This document shows, one piece after another, positions 10,106-22,960 of a stretch of DNA of 64,000 nucleotides (positions are counted from its first letter, which is position 1; each line of letters begins with the position of its first letter). The notes beneath the pieces were generated by a model. That model saw only the letters and a list, made by a program, of their open reading frames with translations. It had not been told where the DNA came from and did no database searches. The position numbers were made by a program, and so were the translations under genes. The DNA is from Macrostomum hystrix (lineage: Eukaryota; Platyhelminthes; Macrostomidae): the NCBI GenBank assembly GCA_950097015.1, contig CATNEN010000018.1, positions 124,001 through 188,000 of the forward strand, given 5' to 3'.

Positions 10106-11718
10106 CTTCCAACCCAGCCGACACTCAACGAGGCTCCGCCCTGAGACCGTCTGTGGACCAAGTCACCGCCCGCCGCCTCTGCCGCTACCCTCCCATCGCG
10201 CCGCTGCAGCCACCAAGAGTCTCCAACTCCAACATCCCCCAGTCCGTGCTGCAGTCGCTCGAGCGAGACCTCACCGCTGACTCATCGCCCTGTCACGTGG
10301 TGCACGCAGCTCCTCCCGGAATGGGGGGCCAGCAGCTCCGAGTGAGCAGCAGCTTCCTGGAGAGGCGACTGCTGCGAAGTCTCAGCACTCTGCAAGGCCA
10401 GCTGTTCGTCACACTCAAGTGGCTGCTGAAGAAGAAAATCTCAAACGTCGGCTTCAAGTCCTATCACGCAAAGACCGTCACGTTCCGAATGCTGGAGGAG
10501 ACACCTGCTGAGCAGTGGAAGCCGGAGAATCTCGTGAGACTCACGACACGCTCGCTGAAGATTTTGCTGGACGGTGTGGAGAGCGGCTGCAGATCAGACA
10601 CACCTGACGGTCGGATCCTGGAGCACTTCTTCCTGAGCGATGCCGCTGTGTACCTGAAGGGCTTGAAGTCAGCTGAGAGAGTGAGCGAAGCGTTGAATCG
10701 GGCAGCCGGCGCATTGAGTGACGCCATGGCTGAGCTGCCTCAGCTGCTGCTGCAGTTCGAGGACAGTCTGCGACCCGTCACCGACTCGGGCCGATTCCAC
10801 TTCCACCCGTTCCTCATCCTGCCTCTACTCAATGACCGACCCGTGTCAGAAGCCAAGACATGCGAGTTCCACGAGATCTACGACATCGTGAGAGAGTCCG
10901 TGCTTCGTCTGTCCGATGGAGACCGCAGCCCGCAGTCCCGAGAGAGTCTCGCAGAGCTGATCAACAAACTGCCAGACTGCGCCCGATCAGCGCGAGAGTC
11001 TCTCAGAGCGCTGGCCTGCCTGAAGTTCGGCGACAGACGCACTGCTGAAAAAGTTGTGAGCGACTGCGGGCAGTTCAGTGCGAGCAGAGGCATCGATTGG
11101 GGAGCTGAGAGGTCGGCGAGTGAGGCCACTGCGGACTTTGTGTGGCAGCACCTGAAGAGCCGAGACTCCGCCTGGAAATTCTGCTTGGAGTTTGACGAGC
11201 GACCGAAGCTGCCGATTGAGCACGAAGTCTTTGCCGACTGCTTTCCGCTGCTGATTAACTACAGCACATACTTCTACCTGAACTTTGACGCTCTGCTGCG
11301 GGCTCTTTGCAATGAGCTGACAGTAGCAGGAGACGCGAGCGATCAGGACTGGATCCGGGATGTGGCTCAGAGGGAGGATGCGGATGAGCAGGAGCTGCTG
11401 GTGGCTGCGGCGATCTGCGGAGATCTGGAGCTGCTGCGGCGGCTGCGCAGAAGAATCACTCACGAGCTGTGCCGGCTGCCAGGGTGGCTGCAGCAGAAGA
11501 TTGAGAGGCTGAGCAGTCAAGGTGAAGATCGCCAAAACCAAGGTGAAGATCGCCAAGACCAAGGTGAAGATCGCCAAGACCAAGGTGAAGATCGCCAAGA
11601 CCAAGGTGAAGATCGCCAAGACCAAGGTGAAGATTGCCAAGACCAAGGTGAAGATCGCCAAGACCAAGGTGAAGATCGCCAAGACCAAGGTGAAGATCGC
11701 CAAGACCAAGGTGAATAA
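10106..11718 (+). CDS. Mab-21-like C-terminal exon (exon 3) of gene 1
   Basis: Starts after TTTCTCCAG; the phase-1 join gives GCT and continues the exon 2 frame. It carries the Mab-21 C-terminal region: [15 protein letters not shown], then LKWLL and [16 protein letters not shown] with a following EQW, which matches the helical half of Mab-21/cGAS-like proteins. A further ~300 residues are alpha-rich, including an ankyrin-like [17 protein letters not shown]. The end is a minisatellite of nine seven-residue GEDRQDQ units (DNA 11520-11708), then GE and TAA. In the paralogue the array has about one unit and the TAA position reads TAT, so the two proteins end differently. Neighbouring exons are supplied by 5848-7235 and 8605-8954. 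A role in nucleic-acid sensing is possible for this family but unproven here. Confidence 0.85.
11520..11708 (+). repeat. Coding 21-bp minisatellite at the C-terminus of gene 1
   Basis: Nine in-frame units of GGTGAAGATCGCCAAGACCA plus A, encoding GEDRQDQ with one N and one C substitution. The paralogue has one unit plus a fragment (around 62604-62630). Each unit contains CCAAGGTGAAG, which also resembles a 5' splice donor. Confidence 0.95.
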
Positions 11719-11974
11719 GCATTTGAGCATTCGAGTCGGAGTCAACTTGCATTCCAAGAAAGAAAAACCAGTTGTGGATCCAAATGCTGCCGGTGCTGTG
11801 TGTGTTTGTGACCCTAAAGTGGATGCCAAGAAGACGATTCAACCAGAAAATCAGAAAACACATTTTAACAGAAATTCTACGATCGACTGCAAAGCCATGA
11901 AAAATATGGATATGAAAACGGGCCTCAAATCCTGCAGCTCGGACGCCGCCCTCCGCCATTTCCACAAAATTAAT

Positions 11975-14900
11975 ATAGAAATTCAGGCCAGTGACCATTA
12001 AACTTCAGGCCAGTGACTATCGAAATTCAGGCCAGTGACCATTAAACTTCAGGCCATTGACCATTAAACTTCAGGCCAGAGACCATCGAAATTCAGGCCA
12101 GTGACCATTAAACTTCAGGCCAGAGACCATCGAAATTCAGGCCATTGACCATTAAACTTCAGGCCAGTGACTATCGAAATTCAGGCCAGTGACCATTAAA
12201 CTTCAGGCCATTGACCATTAAACTTCAGGCCAGTGACCATCGAAATTCAGGCCAGAGACCATTAAACTTCAGGCCATTGACCATTAAACTTCAGGCGAGA
12301 GACCATCGAAATTCAGGCCAGTGACCATTAAACTTCAGGCCAGAGACCATCGAAATTCAGGCCATTGACCATTAAACTTCAGGCCAGTGACTATCGAAAT
12401 TCAGGCCAGTGACCTACCAACTTATGGGCCAGTGATCATCGAACTTCAGGCCAGTGACAATCGAACTGCAGGCCAGTGACCATTGAACTTCAGCCTCGTG
12501 CTTTGTGAGTGAGTCCTACCTCCTCAGGCCAGTGACAATCGAACTTCAGGCCAGTGACTATCGAACTTTAGGCCTGTGATAATCGAACTTCAGGCCAGTG
12601 ACCATCGAACTTCAGGCCAGTGACCATTGAACTTCAGGCCAGTGACTATTGAACTTCAGCCTCGTGCTTTCTGAGTGAGTCATGTCTCCTCAGGCCAGTG
12701 ACCTACCAACTTATGGGCCAGTGATCATCGAACTTCAGGCCAGTGACAATCGAACTGCAGGCCAGTGACCATTGAACTTCAGCCTCGTGCTTTGTGAGTG
12801 AGTCCTACCTCCTCAGGCCAGTGACAATCGAACTTCAGGCCAGTGACTATCGAACTTTAGGCCTGAGATAATCGAACTTCAGGCCAGTGACCATCGAACT
12901 TCAGGCCAGTGACCATTGAAATTCAGGCCAGTGACTATTGAACTTCAGCCTCGTGCTTTCTGAGTGAGTCATGTCTCCTCAGGCCAGTGACCTACCAACT
13001 TATGGGCCAGTGATCATCGAACTTCAGGCCAGTGACAATCGAACTGCAGGCCAGTGACCATTGAACTTCAGCCTCGTGCTTTGTGAGTGAGTCCTACCTC
13101 CTCAGGCCAGTGACCATCGAACTTCAGGCCAGTGACCATCGAACTTCAGGCCAGTGACCACTGACCAGTGACCAGTGACTATTGAACTTCAGCCTCGTGC
13201 TTTGTGAGTGAGTCCAACCTCCTCAGGCCAGTGACCGAATAACATCAGGCCTGTGACCATCGAACTTCAGTCTCGTGCTTGGGGAGTGAGTCCTACCTTC
13301 CCAGGCCAGTGACCAAATAACTTCCGGCCAGTGACTATCAAACTTCAGGCCAGTGACCATCGAACTTCAGTCTCGTGCTTTGTGAGTGAGTCCTACCTCC
13401 TTAGGCCAGTGACCTAATAACTTCAGGCCAGTGACTATCAAACTTCAGGCCAGTGACTATCAAACTTCAGGCCAGAGACCATCGAACTTCAGGCCAGCGA
13501 CCATCGAACATCAGGCTCGTGCTCTTTTAGTGAGTCCTACCTCCTCAGGCCAGTGACCATCGAACTTCAGGCTCGTGCTTTGTGAGTGAGTCTTGCCTTC
13601 TCAGGCCAGTGACTTTCAAACTTCAGGCCAGTGACCATCTAACTTCAGGCCAGTGACCATCTAACTTCAGGCCAGTGACCATCTAACTTCAGGCCAGTGA
13701 CCATCGAACTTCAGTCTTGTGCTTTGTGAGTGAGTCCTACCTCCTTAGGCCAGTGACCTAATAACTTCAGGCCAGTGACTATCGAACTTCAGGCCAGTGA
13801 CCATCGAACTTCAGGCAAGTGACCATCGAACTTCAGGCTCCTGCTTTGTGAGTGAGTCATGCCTCCTCAGGCCAGTGACCTACCAACTAATGGGCCAGTG
13901 ACCATCGAACTTCAGGCCAGTGAATATCGAACTTCAGGCCAGTGACCATTGAACTTCAGCCTCGTGCTTTCTGAGTGAGACCTACCTCCTTAGGCCAGTG
14001 ACCTAATAACTTCAGGCCAGTGACTATCGAACTTCAGGCCAGAGACCATCGAACTTCAGGCCAGTGACTATCGAACTTCAGGCCAGAGACCATCGAACTT
14101 CAGGCCAGTGACCATCGAACTTCAGGCTCCTGCTTTGTGAGTGAGTCCTACCTCCTCAGGCCAGTGACTGTCGTACTTCAGGCCAGAGACCATCGAACTT
14201 CAGGCTCCTGCTTTGTGAGTGAGTCCTACCTCCTCAGGCCAGTGACTGTCGTACTTCAGGCCAGAGACCATCGAACTTCAGGCTCCTGCTTTGTGAGTGA
14301 GTCCTACCGCCTCAGGCAAGTGACCATCGAACTTCAGGCTCGTGCTTTGTGAGTGAGTCATGCCTCCTCATGCCAGTGACTTTCAAACTTCAGGCCAGTG
14401 ACTATCTAACTTCAGGCAAGTGACCATCGAACTTCAGGACAGTGACCATCGAACTTCAGGCTCGTGCTTTGTGAGTGAGTCCTACCTCCTCAGGCCAGTG
14501 ACTGTCGTACTTCAGGCCAGAGACCATCGAACTTCAGGCTCCTGCTTTGTGAGTGAGTCCTACCGCCTCAGGCAATTGACCATCGAACTTCAGGCTCGTG
14601 CTTTGTGAGTGAGTCTTACCTGCTCAGGCCAGTGACTCTTGAACTTCAGGCCAGAGACAATCGAACTTCAGGCAAGTGACCATCGAACTTCAGGCCAGTG
14701 ACCATCGAACATCAGGCTCGTGCTCTTTTAGTGAGTCCTACCTCCTCAGGACAGTGACCATCGAACTTCAGGCTCGTGCTTTGTGAGTGAGTCCTACCTC
14801 CTTAGGCCAGTGACCATTGAACTTCAGCCTCGTGCTTTCTGAGTGAGTCCTACCTCCTTAGGCCAGTGACCTAATAACTTCAGGCCAGTGACTATCGAAC

Positions 14901-17900
14901 TTCAGGCCAGAGACCATCGAACTTCAGGCCAGTGACTATCGAACTTCAGGCCAGTGACTATCGAACTTCAAGCTCGTGCTTTGTGAGTGAGTCATGCCTC
15001 CTCATGCCAGTGACTTTCAAACTTCAGGCCAGTGACTATCGAACTTCAGGACAGAAAACATCGAACTTCAGGCAAGTGACCATCGAACTTCAGGCCAGTG
15101 ACCATCGAACATCAGGCTCGTGCTCTTTTAGTGAGTCCTACCTCCTCAGGACAGTGACCATCGAACTTCAGGCTCGTGCTTTGTGAGTGAGTCATGCCTT
15201 CTCAGGCCAGTGACTTTCAAACTTCAGGCCAGTGACTATCGAACTTCAGGCCAGAGACCGTCGAACTTCAGGCCAGTGACAATCGAACTTCAGTCTCGTG
15301 CTTTGTGAATGAGTCCTACCTCCTCAGGCCAGTGACCATCGAACTTCAGGCCAGTGACCATTGAAATTCAGGCCAGTGACTATTGAACTTCAGCCTCGTG
15401 CTTTCTGAGTGAGTCATGTCTCCTCAGGCCAGTGACCTACCAACTTATGGGCCAGTGATCATCGAACTTCAGGCCAGTGACAATCGAACTGCAGGCCAGT
15501 GACCATTGAACTTCAGCCTCGTGCTTTGTGAGTGAGTCCTACCTCCTCAGGCCAGTGACAATCGAACTTCAGGCCAGTGACTATCGAACTTTAGGCCTGA
15601 GATAATCGAACTTCAGGCCAGTGACCATCGAACTTCAGGCCAGTGACCATTGAAATTCAGGCCAGTGACTATTGAACTTCAGCCTCGTGCTTTCTGAGTG
15701 AGTCATGTCTCCTCAGGCCAGTGACCTACCAACTTATGGGCCAGTGATCATCGAACTTCAGGCCAGTGACAATCGAACTGCAGGCCAGTGACCATTGAAC
15801 TTCAGCCTCGTGCTTTGTGAGTGAGTCCTACCTCCTCAGGCCAGTGACCATCGAACTTCAGGCCAGTGACCATCGAACTTCAGGCCAGTGACCACTGACC
15901 AGTGACCAGTGACTATTGAACTTCAGCCTCGTGCTTTGTGAGTGAGTCCAACCTCCTCAGGCCAGTGACCGAATAACATCAGGCCTGTGACCATCGAACT
16001 TCAGTCTCGTGCTTGGGGAGTGAGTCCTACCTTCCCAGGCCAGTGACCATCGAACTTCAGGCCAGTGACTATCGAACTTCAGGCTCGTGCTTTGTGAGTG
16101 AGTCATGCCTCCTCAGGCCAGTGACCTACCAACTTATGGGCCAGTGACCATCTAACTTCAGGCCAGTGAATATCGAACTTCGGGCCTGTGGCCATTGAAC
16201 TTCAGCCTCGTGCTTTCTGAGTGAGTCCTACCTCCTTAGACCAGTGACCTAATAACTTCAGGCCAGTGACTATCAAACTTCAGGCCAGTGACCATCGAAC
16301 TTCAGTCTCGTGCTTTGTGAGTGAGTCCTACCTCCTAAGGTCATTGACTATCGAACTTCAGGACAGTAATCATCGAACTTCAGGCTCGTGCAATGTGAGT
16401 GAGTCCTATCTCCTCAGGCCAGTGACCTAATAACTTCAGGCCAGTGACCATCGAACTTCAGGCCAGTGAATATCGAACTTCAGGCCTGTGGCTATCGAAC
16501 TTAAGGCCAGTGACCATCGAACTTCAGGCCAGTGACCATTGAACTTCAGCCTCGTGCTTTCTGAGTGAGTCCTACCTCCTTAGGCCAGTGACCAAATAAC
16601 TTCCGGCCAGTGACTATCAAACTTCAGGCCAGTGACCATTGAACTTCAGCCTCGTGCTTTCTGAGTGAGTCCTACCTCCTTAGGCCAGTGACCAAATAAC
16701 TTCCGGCCAGTGACCATCGAACTTCAGTCTCGTGCTTTGTGAGTGAGTCCTACCTCCTTAGGCCAGTGACCTAATAACTTCAGGCCAGTGACTATCAAAC
16801 TTCAGGCCAGTGACTATCAAACTTCAGGCCAGAGACCATCGAACTTCAGGCCAGCGACCATCGAACATCAGGCTCGTGCTCTTTTAGTGAGTCCTACCTC
16901 CTCAGGCCAGTGACCATCGAACTTCAGGCTCGTGCTTTCTGAGTGAGTCTTGCCTTCTCAGGCCAGTGACTTTCAAACTTCAGGCCAGTGACCATCTAAC
17001 TTCAGGCCAGTGACCATCTAACTTCAGGCCAGTGACCATCTAACTTCAGGCCAGTGACCATCGAACTTCAGTCTTGTGCTTTGTGAGTGAGTCCTACCTC
17101 CTTAGGCCAGTGACCTAATAACTTCAGGCCAGTGACTATCGAACTTCAGGCCAGTGACCATCGAACTTCAGGCAAGTGACCATCGAACTTCAGGCTCCTG
17201 CTTTGTGAGTGAGTCATGCCTCCTCAGGCCAGTGACCTACCAACTTATGGGCCAGTGACCATCGAACTTCAGGCTCCTGCTTTGTGAGTGAGTCATGCCT
17301 CCTCAGGCCAGTGACCTACCAACTTATGGGCCAGTGACCATCGAACTTCAGGCCAGTGAATATCGAACTTCAGGCCAGTGACCATTGAACTTCAGCCTCG
17401 TGCTTTCTGAGTGAGACCTACCTCCTTAGGCCAGTGACCTAATAACTTCAGGCCAGTGACTATCGAACTTCAGGCCAGAGACCATCGAACTTCAGGCCAG
17501 TGACTATCGAACTTCAGGCCAGAGACCATCGAACTTCAGGCCAGTGACCATCGAACTTCAGGCTCCTGCTTTGTGAGTGAGTCCTACCTCCTCAGGCCAG
17601 TGACTGTCGTACTTCAGGCCAGAGACCATCGAACTTCAGGCTCCTGCTTTGTGAGTGAGTCCTACCGCCTCAGGCAAGTGACCATCGAACTTCAGGCTCG
17701 TGCTTTGTGAGTGAGTCATGCCTCCTCATGCCAGTGACTTTCAAACTTCAGGCCAGTGACTATCGAACTTCAGGCAAGTGACCATCGAACTTCAGGACAG
17801 TGACCATCGAACTTCAGGCTCGTGCTTTGTGAGTGAGTCCTACCTCCTCAGGCCAGTGACTGTCGTACTTCAGGCCAGAGACCATCGAACTTCAGGCTCC

Positions 17901-18780
17901 TGCTTTGTGAGTGAGTCCTACCGCCTCAGGCAATTGACCATCGAACTTCAGGCTCGTGCTTTGTGAGTGAGTCTTACCTGCTCAGGCCAGTGACTCTTGA
18001 ACTTCAGGCCAGAGACAATCGAACTTCAGGCAAGTGACCATCGAACTTCAGGCCAGTGACCATCGAACATCAGGCTCGTGCTCTTTTAGTGAGTCCTACC
18101 TCCTCAGGACAGTGACCATCGAACTTCAGGCTCGTGCTTTGTGAGTGAGTCCTACCTCCTTAGGCCAGTGACCATTGAACTTCAGCCTCGTGCTTTCTGA
18201 GTGAGTCCTACCTCCTTAGGCCAGTGACCTAATAACTTCAGGCCAGTGACTATCGAACTTCAGGCCAGAGACCATCGAACTTCAGGCCAGTGACTATCGA
18301 ACTTCAGGCCAGTGACTATCGAACTTCAAGCTCGTGCTTTGTGAGTGAGTCATGCCTCCTCATGCCAGTGACTTTCAAACTTCAGGCCAGTGACTATCGA
18401 ACTTCAGGACAGAAAACATCGAACTTCAGGCAAGTGACCATCGAACTTCAGGCCAGTGACCATCGAACATCAGGCTCGTGCTCTTTTAGTGAGTCCTACC
18501 TCCTCAGGACAGTGACCATCGAACTTCAGGCTCGTGCTTTGTGAGTGAGTCATGCCTTCTCAGGCCAGTGACTTTCAAACTTCAGGCCAGTGACTATCGA
18601 ACTTCAGGCCAGAGACCGTCGAACTTCAGGCCAGTGACAATCGAACTTCAGTCTCGTGCTTTGTGAATGAGTCCTACCTCCTCAGGCCAGTGACCATCGA
18701 ACTTCAGGCCAGTGACCATCGAAGTTCAGGCCACTGACCATCGAACTTCAGGCCACTGACCATTGAACTTTAGGCAAAGC
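11975..18780. repeat. 22-bp-unit satellite with higher-order structure (TTCAGGCCAGTGACC)
   Basis: Nearly 6.8 kb of TTCAGGCCAGTGACC plus ATCGAAC-type units, starting just past the end of gene 1. From ~12480 the units are interrupted by a longer insert, GCTTTGTGAGTGAGTCCTAC then CTCCTCAGGCC. Large blocks recur: about 12770-13310 reappears at 15350-16040, and about 13400-15370 reappears at about 16760-18740 (offset 3358 bp where checked), with extra material at 16040-16700. The same satellite follows gene 2 (62896-64000). Open frames of 60-84 codons in it are repeat by-products. Confidence 0.95.
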
Positions 18781-19085
18781 CAGTGCTAAGTGAATTTGTT
18801 TTTGCTGTTAGTCACAATGCCAAGAGCAAACCATGTGATCCTAAGCACTCAAGCGGCTTTCCTTATCAGATCTTATACCTGGATGCCGAGTCTCATCTCG
18901 AATACCAAAATATTTTCCTAAATCTTTCTTCTAGTCCTAAATATTAGGATGCAAATATTTCCTAAAATCCAGACCTCAAACTCAAACATCTTGGATCACC
19001 CTTTCTCTGGCTCCGTTTCCATAGAAACAAGCAAAACAGCCCTACAAATGTCATGAGAAACAATCGTCATGTATAAGAATAGATG
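18781..19085. other. Non-repetitive spacer, no gene seen
   Basis: About 300 bp of low-copy sequence between the satellite and the next array. I see no exon, RNA gene or terminal repeat in it. Confidence 0.5.
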
Positions 19086-19089
19086 GATG

Positions 19090-19500
19090 TTTGAGTTAGA
19101 CTGTGTCTGTGTTAGACTGTGTTAGACTGTGTCTGTGTTAGACTGTGTCTGTGTTAGACTGTGTCTATGTTAGACTGTCTGTGTTAGACTGTGTCTGTGT
19201 TAGACTGTGTCTGTGTTAGACTGTGTCTGTGTTAGACTGTGTCTGTGTTAGACTGTGTCTGTGTTAGACTGTGTCTGTGTTAGACTGTCTGTGTTAGACT
19301 GTGTCTGTGTTAGACTGTCTGTGTTAGACTGTCTGTGTTAGACTGTGTCTGTGTTAGACTGTGTCTGTGTTAGACTGTGTCTGTGTTAGACTGTGTCTGT
19401 GTTAGACTGTGTCTGTGTTAGACTGTGTCTGTGTTAGACTGTGTCTGTGTTAGACTGTGTCTGTGTTAGACTGTGTCAGTGTTAGACTGTGTCAGTGTTC
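19090..19500. repeat. 16-bp minisatellite (GTGTTAGACTGTGTCT)
   Basis: About 26 units, mostly GTGTTAGACTGTGTCT with shorter GTTAGACTGTCT forms. It is followed to about 19740 by loosely repeated CTGATCCC/CCCTAA words that look like a decayed array. Confidence 0.95.
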
Positions 19501-19871
19501 GCTAACCCAGATCCCTAACCCTGATCCCAAACACTGATCCCCAAACCTAATCACAAACCCTGATCCCTAAAAAAATCCCGGCCACCAAAGGCTGAAAATC
19601 TGATCCCGAAACGATAATAAAGTTCCCTACCCAAATCCCGATTATCGAAGCGTCATCCCGAAACCTGATCCTGGCCCTCGATCCCAAATCCCCATGCAGC
19701 CTTTGAATATGTGATCAATCGAGTAGCCTATCAAACCTGATCCATCATTTTTGAGTCAGTTGCCATAGCAACAAGAACTCCAGCCCCCCAGAGTCCATTG
19801 GAGAAGCCGGGGAATCTTCAGTAAGTTGAGCACTCATATCAGGCAGAGGCTTTGAGCAAATCAGGCGGCCA

Positions 19872-21900
19872 ATGGGAGATGGAGAAAGAGAGAATGGCAG
19901 ATGGAGACAGAGAGAATGGCAGATGGAGACAGAGAGAATGGCAGATGGAGACAGAGAGAATGGCAGATGGAGACAGAGAGAATGGCAGATGGAGACAGAG
20001 AGAATGGCAAATGGAGACAGAGAGAAAGGCAGATGGAGACAGAGAGAATGGCAGATGGAGACAGAGAGAATGGCAGATGGAGACAGAGAATGGGAGATGG
20101 AGACAGAGAGAATGGCAGATGGAGACAGAGAGAATGGCAGATGGAGACAGAGAGAATGGCAAATGGAGACAGAGAGAATGGCAGATGGAGACAGAGAGAA
20201 TGGCAGATGGAGACAGAGAATGGCAGATGGAGACAGAGAGAATGGCAGATGGAGACAGACAGAATGGCAGATGGAGACAGAGAGAATGGCAGATGGAGAC
20301 AGAGAGAATGGCAGATGGAGACAGAGAGAATGGCAGATGGAGACAGAGAGAATGGCCGATGGAGACAGAGAATGGCAGATGGAGACAGAGAATGGCAGAT
20401 GGAGACTGAGAATGGCAGATGGAGACAGAGAATGGCAGATGGAAACAGAGAATGGCAGATGGAGACAGAATGGCAGATGGAGACAGAATGGCAGATGGAG
20501 ACAGAGAATGGCAGATGGAGACAGAATGGCAGATGGAAACAGAGAATGGCAGATGGAGACAGAGAGAATGGTAGATGGAGACAGAATGGCAGATGGAGAC
20601 AGAGAGAATGGCAGATGGAGACAGAGAGAATGGCAGATGGAGACAGACAGAATGGCAGATGGAGACAGAGAGAATGGCAGATGGAGACAGAGAGAATGGC
20701 AAATGGAGACAGAGAGAATGGCAGATGGAGACAGAGAATGGCAGATGGAGACAGAGAATGGCAGATGGAAACAGAGAATGGCAGATGGAGACAGAATGGC
20801 AGATGGAGACAGAGAATGGCAGATGGAGACTGAGAATGGCAGATGGAGACAGAGAATGGCAGATGGAAACAGAGAATGGCAGATGGAGACAGAATGGCAG
20901 ATGGAGACAGAATGGCAGATGGAGACAGAGAATGGCAGATGGAGACAGAATGGCAGATGGAAACAGAGAATGGCAGATGGAGACAGAGAGAATGGTAGAT
21001 GGAGACAGAATGGCAGATGGAGACAGAGAGAATGGCAGATGGAGACAGAGAATGGCAGATGGAGACAGACAGAATGGCAGATGGAGACAGAGAGAATGGC
21101 AGATGGAGACAGAGAGAATGGCAAATGGAGACAGAGAGAATGGCAGATGGAGACAGAGAGAATGGCAAATGGAGACAGAGAGAAAGGCAGATGGAGACAG
21201 AGAGAATGGCAGATGGAGACAGAGAATGGGAGATGGAGACAGAGAGAATGGCAGATGGAGACAGAGAGAATGGCAGATGGAGACAGAGAGAATGGCAAAT
21301 GGAGACAGAGAGAATGGCAGATGGAGACAGAGAGAATGGCAGATGGAGACAGAGAATGGCAGATGGAGACAGAGAGAATGGCAGATGGAGACAGACAGAA
21401 TGGCAGATGGAGACAGAGAGAATGGCAGATGGAGACAGAGAGAATGGCAGATGGAGACAGAGAATGGCAGATGGAGACAGAGAGAATGGCAGATGGAGAC
21501 AGAATGGCAGATGGAGACAGAATGGCAGATGGAGACAAAGAATGGCAGATGGAGACAGAATGGCAGATGGAAACAGAGAATGGCAGATGGAGACAGAGAG
21601 AATGGCAGATGGAGACAGAATGGCAGATGGAGACAGAATGGCAGATGGAGACAGAATGGCAGATGGAAACAGAGAATGGCAGATGGAGACAGAGAGAATG
21701 GCAGATGGAGACAGAATGGCAGATGGAGACAGAATGGCAGATGGAGACAGAATGGCAGATGGAGACAGAGAGAATGGCAGATGGAGACAGAGAGAATGGC
21801 AGATGGAGACAGAGAATGGCAGATGGAGACAGAGAATGGCAGATGGAGACAGAATGGTAGATGGAGACAGAGAGAATGGCAGATGGAGACAGAGAATGGG
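19872..21900. repeat. 18/20/22-bp minisatellite (AGAATGGCAGATGGAGAC)
   Basis: About 2 kb of AGAATGGCAGATGGAGAC units joined by zero, one or two extra AG dinucleotides, giving 18-, 20- and 22-bp spacings. Rare variants (AATGGGAGATGG, AATGGTAGATGG) recur at matching distances, showing block duplications. Because unit lengths differ modulo three, all frames stay open on both strands for up to 726 codons; none is a gene. Confidence 0.95.
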
Positions 21901-21939
21901 AGGGCACGGCAGCAGCTGAGCACAATGCCAGTTAATTAA

Positions 21940-22480
21940 GGAGGCCGCGGTTGCGGCAAAAGCCAGTTCAAACTGCAGGGCCAAGCTGAGCTGCCGTACT
22001 CACATCCCTCCCTCCCTCCGCCCTCCGCTCTGAGCAGGACTCGCGATTTCTGTACAATCCGCAGCCTCTCCTGATGGTCCCTCCGAGCACCGAGGCGAAG
22101 GCAAAGGCATCTCGGGCCTGCCTTCTCCGACACAATGGGCCTGTGGGACTCACCCACCTCCCTCCGCTCCGATGAGGCTGAACCGCAGTCTCTCCGCTTC
22201 TGTCCTCTCCTCTCCTCTTTATTCCCTGCTGTGAGTGCTCGACTTTAAGGGCTGGAGGGGGTCACCGCCCGACGTGAAGCAGTCCAGATTCTGCTCAGCA
22301 TCGAGTTGAGCACGGTACTGTCTGAACACAATTATCCAGAGAGGCTGTAACTAAGGGGCAGCCACCCCACTCCCAGACAGAGGCATTGTGCTGAGGGGTT
22401 TATCTGAGCACAGTGAGCCTTCACAGCTTCACAAACTGCGGCCTTAGCAGTAGACAGGCAGGCTGAGATGGGTTGAGAAG
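21940..22480. repeat. Dispersed repeat mosaic, no gene seen
   Basis: Contains a diverged copy of the 400-640 segment (TTTCTGTACAATCCGCAGCC, then ACACAATGGGCCTGTG and ACTCACCCACCTCCCTCCGC) followed by TGAGCACA-type sequence. Its equivalents at 400-640 and 26000-26240 belong to the segmental duplication. No coding assignment is supported. Confidence 0.6.
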
Positions 22481-22624
22481 AATGGATGGGCCGCTGCTGA
22501 GTTCATGATTTTATGAGTTTGAGAACAGTCGGAGAATGCCTGCCTGCCTGTGCCAAAGCTTGTTAAGTGCTGTAGAATGCTGTGTGTGCTGATGATGAGG
22601 GGAACAATCTTCAATAAATTTTAC

Positions 22625-22960
22625 AACCCCGAATCCACAGCCCTGAATCCACTGCCCTGAATCCACAACCCTGAATCCACACCCTGAATTCACAACCCTG
22701 AATCCACTGCCCTGAATCCACAACCCTGAATCCACAACCCAGAATCCACAACCCTGAATCCACAACCCTGAATCCACAACCCTGAATCCACAACCCTGAA
22801 TCCACAACCCTGAATCCACAGCCCTGAATCCACAACCCTGAATCCACAACCCTGAATCCACAGCCCTGAATCCACAGCCCTGAATACAGAACCCTGAATC
22901 CACAACCCTGAATCCACAACCCTGAATCCACAACCCTGAATCCACAACCCTGAATACAGA
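22625..22960. repeat. 14-bp minisatellite (CCCTGAATCCACAA)
   Basis: About 24 units of CCCTGAATCCACAA with CAGCC variants, a third sequence subtype of the 14-bp family. Confidence 0.95.

Noticed and set aside
11522-12001. 159-codon frame (KIAKTKV repeats) overlapping the end of gene 1
   Set aside because: Alternative register of the 21-bp array. It also continues open in gene 2, but it has no upstream start in the gene's frame and runs into satellite.
19745-21984. Several 450-726-codon frames on both strands
   Set aside because: All six registers stay open because the 18/20/22-bp units lack stops; no domain and no splice context.
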